Shown here: piece by piece, positions 57,839-64,000 of the stretch | Layout: each line of letters starts with the position of its first letter | Numbering within the stretch: the stretch's first letter is position 1 | Assembly: GCF_019175385.1 (NCBI RefSeq) | Contig: NC_083346.1 | Span: 60,417,821-60,481,820 of the forward strand | Origin: Lycium barbarum | Lineage: Eukaryota > Streptophyta > Magnoliopsida > Solanales > Solanaceae | Direction: 5' to 3' | Length of the DNA stretch: 64,000 nt | Made by a program: the position numbers and the translations under genes | Notes under the pieces: model-generated | What the model was told of the DNA's origin: nothing | Database searches by the model: none | The model's input: only the letters and a program-made list of their open reading frames with translations

Positions 57839-58889
57839 TCAAGTGTTATTATTGTGTCATTGAGGTTCTTTCGATATTGTTCATGACGTTGGATGCCGTT
57901 CACGTCTAGGGTGGGTTTTGGGGCGCGAATGTGTCCTAGGAGTTGTCTGTGTTTGTGGAGCTGTGTCTAGTGGAGTCTTCCTTGTGCATCCTGATCACCT
58001 GCATAATTGAAAGACTACAAGGACATTAATATGTGTTTCTCTTTCTTCTTGATTCAAGATTGTGCTATAGAGCTTGAACTTCCTTTAGGATTATTTTGAC
58101 GTGTTCGTTACTCGTGCTTTATGAAGATGACTTTAACTCGTGTTGCAGATGTTAACCAAGTGAACAATAGTGTTAAAGAGTGCACATTGTTCTGATGCGT
58201 AATTTGATGGATGGTACAGAGTCGTTGAAATTGTATTGTAGGTGTTTGGTATATATGGCTGCTGTAGGATTTGGTTGTTGATAAATTGAGACAGGTATAG
58301 AAACAGCAGTAGTCCTAGTTACAGGGAAAACTCTGCCAAAATCTTGTTAGGGTGAATGAAATCATTAAGGTGTGGTATGTTTCAAGTACTGGAGGTTAGG
58401 GTGAAGGAAACAATTGAGGGTCTCTTGTAGTGAATTAAGAATTATCGTACATTGAGGTTATATTTTATTAGGTTAAGAGATCTGTACTATTTTGATGTTT
58501 AGTGAAAGAACTTAATTTTAGGCTTGAAACTCGAAAACAACCACTTGTGGAATAATGATTTAAGAAGATGATGTAGTTGATTTTCGCTTTAATTTGTTCT
58601 TTTCAGTTTTGGCATGAGGTAAGTAAAGCTTGAATCATGTGTTGTTGAATTAGCCTTCTTGTCGGAGTATATTGTCTAGATTGATATATTGTGCACTTCA
58701 TAGTCAAAGCATATACGTGTTGAACCTTTTGAGTACCTAACACTTGGGAAAGTGAGATGAAGGCAGAAACCCCTTATTCGTGTTGAGACTTAAGTGTTCT
58801 AGCCGTTAGAAATTCCCGTGAGGGCTATGTTGTTCTTATTTGGGTGAAGATGTATTTTTATCTTTCCGGGGTCGTTTAGTACAAAGAAA
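57839..58889 (+). mobile_element. Degraded leader and interior without gag
   Basis: 1.05 kb between LTR and pol. A leader relic (CTGTGTCTAGTGGAGTCTT, 57960-57978) matches the CTAGTAGAGTCTTG leader text of the other elements. No gag, protease or RT can be read; the interior 5' half has been deleted or has diverged beyond recognition. Confidence 0.55.
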
Positions 58890-60670
58890 GCTCTACCTTA
58901 TGAATTTGCTGCACTTGTATTTGCCGTGAAAATTTGGCGTTAATATTTGTATGGTGATCATTGTGATGTTTTACTGATCACAAGAGTCTGCAATATATCT
59001 TCAAGCACCGAGAGTTGAACCTCAGACAGAGGAGGTGGTTAGAGTTGTTAAAAGATTACGACTTGGATATCTTGTATCATCCTGGTAAGGCTAATCTGGT
59101 TGTTGATTCTTTGAGTAGAAAATCTATGGGCACGTTAGCTTATTTACGTGCACATGACTGCCCATGGGGGGGGGGGGGGAATTCGAAGACTTGCTAGTCT
59201 TGGGGTCAGACTTGATGAAATCAAAGATGGAGAGTTAGGAGGAATCACGCCATCACGGTCTGACATGGCGGAAAGGATAAAATCTAAGCAATATGATGAT
59301 GTACTTTTTGCAAAGCTGAGAGATGGAGTGGAAAGGGGTGAGTACACTTCCTTTGTTGTTAGTACTGGTGATAGTGTTCTGCGGTTGCAAGGAAGATTGT
59401 GTGTTCCTGATGTTGATGGTCTTCGACAAGAATTAATGATGGAAGCTCATAGTTCCAAGTATTCGGTTCGTCCGAGATCCACAAAAATATATAAGGATTT
59501 GAAACCACACTACTTGTGGAAGAGCACGAAGGTTAATATTTCTAACATTGTGGCTAAGTGTTTGAACTATCAACGGGTGAAGGCTGAATATCAAAGGCCT
59601 AGAGGCCTGGCTCAGAATATTGAGATTCCGCAGTGGAAGTGGGAGGAGATCAACATGGATTTTGTTGTGGGGTTACCTCGCACAAAGGCCAAGTTTGCCC
59701 ATTTTCTCCCTTTGAAGACGTCATATACAGTGGCGGACTACGCCAAGTTATATCTAAAAGAGATAGTGAGATTGCATGGTGTTCCGACATCGATTATATC
59801 TGACAGAGGTACGCAATTTACTGCTCATTTTTGGAGATCCTTTCAAGAAGGGTTGGGAACTAGAGTGAAATTGCGCAATGCCTTTCATCATTAAACTGAT
59901 GGGCAGGCGGAGAGAACTATTTAGACTTTCGAAGATATGCTAAGAGCCTGTGCAATCGATTTTGAAGGAAGTTGGGATGAACACCTACCTTTGGAGGAAT
60001 TCGCTTACAACAATAGCTATCAAGCGAGTATTCAGATGGATCCTTATGAGGCTCTTTATGGGAGGCGTTTTCGGTCTCCAATTGGTTGGTTTGAATCAAC
60101 GGAAGTAGAGTTGTTGGGCCCTGATTCAGTTCATGAGGCGATCGAGAAGGTAAATCTTATTGTGCAGCGACTGAAGACCGCACAGAGTAGACAAAAGTCT
60201 TATACGGACATGAGGCGTAGGGAATTAGAATTAGTTGTTGGTGATAAGGTTTTCTTGAAAGTGCCACCTATGAATGGGGTAATGCGTTTTGGCAGAAAGG
60301 GCAAGCTTAGTCCTCGCTATATTGGTCAATACGAGATTACGAAAAGGGTTGGGAAGGTAGCGTACGAGTTGAGATTGCCGGCTGAGATGTCCATGGTTCA
60401 TCCGGTGTTTCACATTTTGATGTTGAGATTGTACAAACCCGATCCTTCCCATGTGTTGAATCATGAACAGATTGAAATTAATGAGGCAGGTCTTATGAAG
60501 AAGAGCCGGTTCATATTTTAGATCGTCAAGTTAGAAGGTTGAGAACAAAGGATGTAGCGTCGGTTAAAGTGTTATGGCGAAACCATAACACTGAGGAAGC
60601 TACTTTGGAAGCGGAGGAGGACATGAAGAAAATATATCCTCACTTGTTCCCTGCTATATATATGTGTTGA
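58890..60670 (+). pseudogene. pol: Gypsy pol remnant (RNase H, integrase, chromodomain)
   Basis: RNase H fragments (LVFAVKIWR, then after a frameshift near 58967 [14 protein letters not shown] text and [21 protein letters not shown]). A 14-G run (59166-59179) then shifts the frame. Integrase follows in one frame (59180-59894) with the HHCC domain (YSVRPRSTKIYKDL) and MDFVVGLPR. About 13 residues of the core are missing before KFAHFLPLKTSY, and then ISDRGTQF. Stops lie at TAA 59892-59894 and TAG 59922-59924, both where glutamine is usual. It continues through EEFAYNNSYQASIQM, the GPY-like GQYEITKRVGKVAYEL, a frameshift near 60488 and a chromodomain (HILDRQVRRLRTKDVASVK, LEAEEDMKKIYPHLF) to about 60670. 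Confidence 0.85.
59166..59179 (+). repeat. Poly-G tract (14 G) inside pol
   Basis: A homopolymer replacing the codons that link RNase H to integrase. It causes loss of frame in this copy. It resembles the long-G polypurine tract of the same element (60881-60899). Confidence 0.85.
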
Positions 60671-60880
60671 GCATTTTGGATTTATTTTCTTGTGAAAGTT
60701 TAGAGTGAAGTATAAATCTCACAATTGAGTTTAGGCTTGAATGATGCGTCGTTATATGTTTAGTCGTATGTTATCTCGGAGGATGTTTCCCCTTGCTAGA
60801 AGAACTCTTGAAATTCTGAAATTTGAGGTTTAGTAAAGAATCCTAGGCCATGACTTTCATTCGGGGACGAGTGATCTTAA

Positions 60881-60903
60881 GGGGGGGGGGGGGGGGGGGA
60901 CAA
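60881..60903 (+). other. Polypurine tract with 19-G run
   Basis: TTAA, 19 G, ACAA immediately before LTR start TGTAACATCC. The preceding CATTCGGGGACGAGTGATC corresponds to the pre-LTR motif of the other elements. Confidence 0.8.
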
Positions 60904-61281
60904 TGTAACATCCTGTAAATTCGAGTTAGGTGTGAATTTCTAAAAATCTAGTGTTAAGATGATATTATACCTATATGAATCCATTCTTGATGAATTCGGG
61001 TGGAAGATGGTCGTTTTGAAGTGAAACCAACACTTGAAGTTCTTAAGGGCTCTTAAATTCGCCTAAGTTTTGATACGTCTGTCTTCTGGGAGATTTTCAT
61101 AAAAATGTGTTGCGAATTTGGAAAAACTTCCTAATGAAAGTTGTAGATCTTTGAAATATCTTTCCAATGGTAGGTCTCCCAGCCCAGGAAAAGTTATGTA
61201 CAAAAAGTTATGATAATTTTACTGAGCGAAGGTCATTTGTCAAAAAAGAAAAAAATATGCTGGGTCCGCCAGCACGGAAGA
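60904..61281 (+). mobile_element. 3' LTR of plus-strand Gypsy element, truncated
   Basis: First 378 bp of the LTR whose complete copy starts at 55650. It is cut after CCAGCACGGAAG where another LTR begins. The missing remainder does not resume at the far side of that LTR. Confidence 0.82.
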
Positions 61282-63053
61282 TGTTACACCATGAAAATTT
61301 CCCCGTGAACGCACCACGAATAGACTAATGAAGAATACGGGTATATGCTGTTTTAATCAGAAGGGAATGACGTTTGACGACCCTAAGTAAGATTTCAAAG
61401 GCAATGGGAATAAGGGGTAAGGTTATGCTCCATAATGACTAATTATAGGTTCTGAAGACGTGGAAGTTGCAGATTTGCACTTTGGCCGAGTTGGTCGTAA
61501 AATGAATTACGGACCGTAAAGTAGTACACGGCCCGTAAACCACCATATCGTATTCCAACTTACAAGACTTCAACTTTCTGTCAAATGTTTAAATGGTTAA
61601 ATACGATTTGGAATACGGACCGTAAATTGAAATACAGCCCGTAAACTGCCATCGTAAATCACCATGATCCTCAGCATACCTTTCTGGTTTTGATATGCTT
61701 AAATACGACCACGGGTTTACGACCACTGTGCACTTCAGTCACTGTTCATTCCGGATTAGATTTCAAGTCATTAAAAGGAGACCTAAGCTCATTCAATTCA
61801 TTTCATTTCCACGATATTTCTCTCTAGAAACCTCTAGAATGCTCTCTACTCTTCATCACAAGAAAACCAAAGGAAATCCATGATCAATAACACCAAATCC
61901 ATGAAATAAAGTGTATGAAACCTAGCTAAAGTTCATCTCTCTCAAGAAAACCCAAAGGAAGTGAAGTAGGGTTTTGATGCTAGAGGAGTGATTCCATTCA
62001 AGGCTTGTTCAACCATCATCTAAGGTAAGTTTCATGACTAAACCATGTTGTTTAAGGTATTGGAAGGTTAAGATACTTGAATTGTAGAAAGACATAAGAA
62101 ATGGGTCATTAATGAGTGAATAGTGCCATGTTTGGATGGTAGTTGGATTGAATCATAAATGTTGGGGTGTTGTGAGTATGAGTACGTCATAAATGATATT
62201 TAGGTCATGGAATAAGTGTGATACATGAGAAAACGCGATAGTAAGCTATGACCATAAATGTGGAGAAATTGAAGAGAAATGGTGGATTGTGGTCAATGTA
62301 TATGAATGATGATTGTGGATTGCATTATTGTGAATGTTGTTGTGAGCGTTTGCGAGTTGATATAGAACATGGGAAAAGTAGTGTAAACAAAGGAAGTGCT
62401 GCCAAATTTTCCCTAGCTTTAGAAAGCCCGTTCTTATAATTGCTTAGCTAATGACGATATAAATTCTCTTGAAGGTAGAACGTGTGCATTAAAGGAGAAC
62501 ACGCAAGCTATAGCTTAGTTAAATGTCAAAGGTATGTAAGGCTTATCCCTTCCTTCAAAGGTATGAATCTTTCAAACTTTCCATGATCCTCCTATATGAT
62601 GGAACTTATAAGTTCTTTTACTAAATTACATACGAGCATGATAATGATGATAATGAGTTAAAGTATAGAGATTGGATAGTTCATGATATGATGATCCCAT
62701 AACGTTGATGGTGTCATTATTGTTAACACTCACCTTATGCACTATTTCCTTCGTTCCGGAGCCTCATATCATTGGTACTATTTTGTGTATGTATTTTCGG
62801 CGCGACAGTACTCGGCCCTTTCTATGTATAAAGGTACTATGTCTAGAGGCTCGTAGACAGATATACACAGTCAGCTATGTACAGTTAAACGTATTGTATT
62901 TTGAATGGTTCGCGTCCCGGTGTAACGCGATATTAGAAAGTTTACTGCTAATGTTAATGAAAAAAAAAATGTGCCACTGTTCATACAGGATAGCGAAGGG
63001 GTGCTCGGTACAAGTATCGGGTACTCGTCACGGCCCCCAGTCGGGTCGTGATA
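61282..63053 (+). mobile_element. Plus-strand Tekay-type LTR, 1772 bp
   Basis: Starts TGTTACACCATG and ends GGGTCGTGATA (one change from the usual ACA). TACGGACCGTA palindromes are at 61508-61518 and 61614-61624. Donor-like motifs are at 62020-62031 and 62528-62543. It is shorter than its relatives because most of the hairpin block and the core are missing between about 62700 and 62800. Neither primer site nor polypurine tract adjoins it, so it is probably a solo or recombined LTR. Confidence 0.8.
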
Positions 63054-64000
63054 GTCCCTTCTTGTTTGTCACTTATAAATCGCAATATCATTAACAAACG
63101 ACTCTACTGTTAGTTCCTTTGCCTCTATTCCAGTATAGCATCGCTATCCTTTACAATATTCCTTGAGTTATTTGCTCTCAATGTCATGTTGTTCAAGGTC
63201 TTCAAGAATGATTTCCAATACAGTCTCAGATACCCACTCGATTCTTGTTCATTTATTTACTAGCTATTAGACTCATTTCTGCATAACTCTCACTTTTTGT
63301 TTAGAGTCTATATCTGTCACATCATAGGATTCATCGTTTCAATCTCTACACTTGTATTTTCCTTACTTGTTTCCCCCCTTAAGGGTCTTACTTATACCAT
63401 TCTCAAATCCGTTACCTCACTTCCAATTCATATATCCCTTTCCTCAATACCCTTATTATACTGCATCATATTATTGCCATTTCCCATAATTTATAGCAAC
63501 AGTAATTCATGTGTGAAGTCTTAACATACTCATCTTGCAGTTTTGTGATCAAATAATACAACCAACATAGCAATCCAAACAAGGATGTATTTTACTTAGC
63601 TAAACCGTTAGTTATAAGTCAATCTCTATATCCGCTCCAATTAACAACCTCTGTCCCATAGGGATACTCGAAATAGTAGTATGTCTAGCTATCCGTACCA
63701 TCCATGTAATGTCACGTATTCCATTCTTCGATACTGAGAGTCCACTTATAACGCCATTTTTCCCTCTTCTTCCAATCTCAAGTTATTCCTCTCTTTCCCA
63801 TAATTGACTTCAATAACCATAAATGCATTTTCCTTTAAACTCGCCATCTTTATTTTCAAGGATCTAAGTCTCCTCCGCAACTAATACCCCTTATCCCTCA
63901 TACTCATTTACTCTTGTGTTGCACTCAACATTTATTTCAAAACCAATCATAATCATATCATATTTGTCATTGATGATAGCCTTGCTTTATCTCTTTATCG
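63054..64000 (-). mobile_element. LARD interior, cut by window end
   Basis: Non-coding. 63054-63300 resembles 22995-23290 and 2031-2200; 63360-64000 is the reverse complement of about 35345-35900. It links the minus-strand LARD interiors with the plus-strand element interior at 33791-36687 as one family. No ORF with coding features. Confidence 0.7.

Noticed and set aside
61282..63053. Intact solo LTR with target duplication
   Set aside because: The flanks GAAGA and GTCCC do not match and the host LTR does not resume to the right, so a clean solo insertion is not supported.

Overview
The window looks like plant nuclear heterochromatin, most likely from a eudicot. Every coding trace I can recognise belongs to a transposable element: Ty3/Gypsy chromovirus gag, protease, reverse transcriptase, RNase H, integrase and chromodomain; a LINE RNase H; and a LINE-type DUF4283 fragment. 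I found no host gene, tRNA gene, rRNA gene or CRISPR array. The LTR style (very long LTRs, initiator-Met tRNA primer site, C-terminal chromodomain) fits the Tekay/Del clade. A Solanaceae source is my impression from experience and cannot be proven from this sequence alone.

Layout. 1-2030 is a plus-strand LTR cut by the window edge. 2031-7192 is a minus-strand non-coding LTR element (LARD-1; LARD = large retrotransposon derivative) with its LTR at 4674-7192. 7193-7712 holds integrase and LTR scraps. 7713-29462 is a second minus-strand non-coding element (LARD-2; internal region 21696-26751, LTRs 7713-21695 and 26752-29462). A complete 11.4 kb Tekay-type element (8267-19656) is nested in its left LTR, flanked by a perfect TCATG target duplication. 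29463-32206 is the 3' end and LTR of a plus-strand element. 32494-39539 is a plus-strand element with a gag remnant and a mostly non-coding interior. 39540-43201 is a mosaic of LTR pieces, a TA microsatellite and a DUF4283 fragment. 43202-49722 is LTR scrap plus a short minus-strand LARD-3. 49723-55649 is a decayed minus-strand Gypsy element carrying a MITE and a LINE fragment in its LTR. 55650-61281 is a plus-strand Gypsy element with a broken pol. 61282-63053 is a plus-strand LTR, and 63054-64000 is more LARD interior on the minus strand.

How the parts relate. The non-coding LARDs and the coding Tekay element share their LTR ends, primer binding site, a roughly 165-nt leader and the polypurine-tract neighbourhood. 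The simplest reading is that coding relatives supplied proteins in trans. The shared leader contains a long hairpin with a self-complementary loop, kept in five elements with pair-preserving changes. The LTRs carry further recurrent structure: paired mini-hairpins, a double-hairpin core, 5'-splice-site-like motifs at two matched positions, and TACGG-N-CCGTA palindromes. These cis-acting signals, not protein genes, are the most interesting content here. The coding element itself is broken by two frameshifts and three stop codons.
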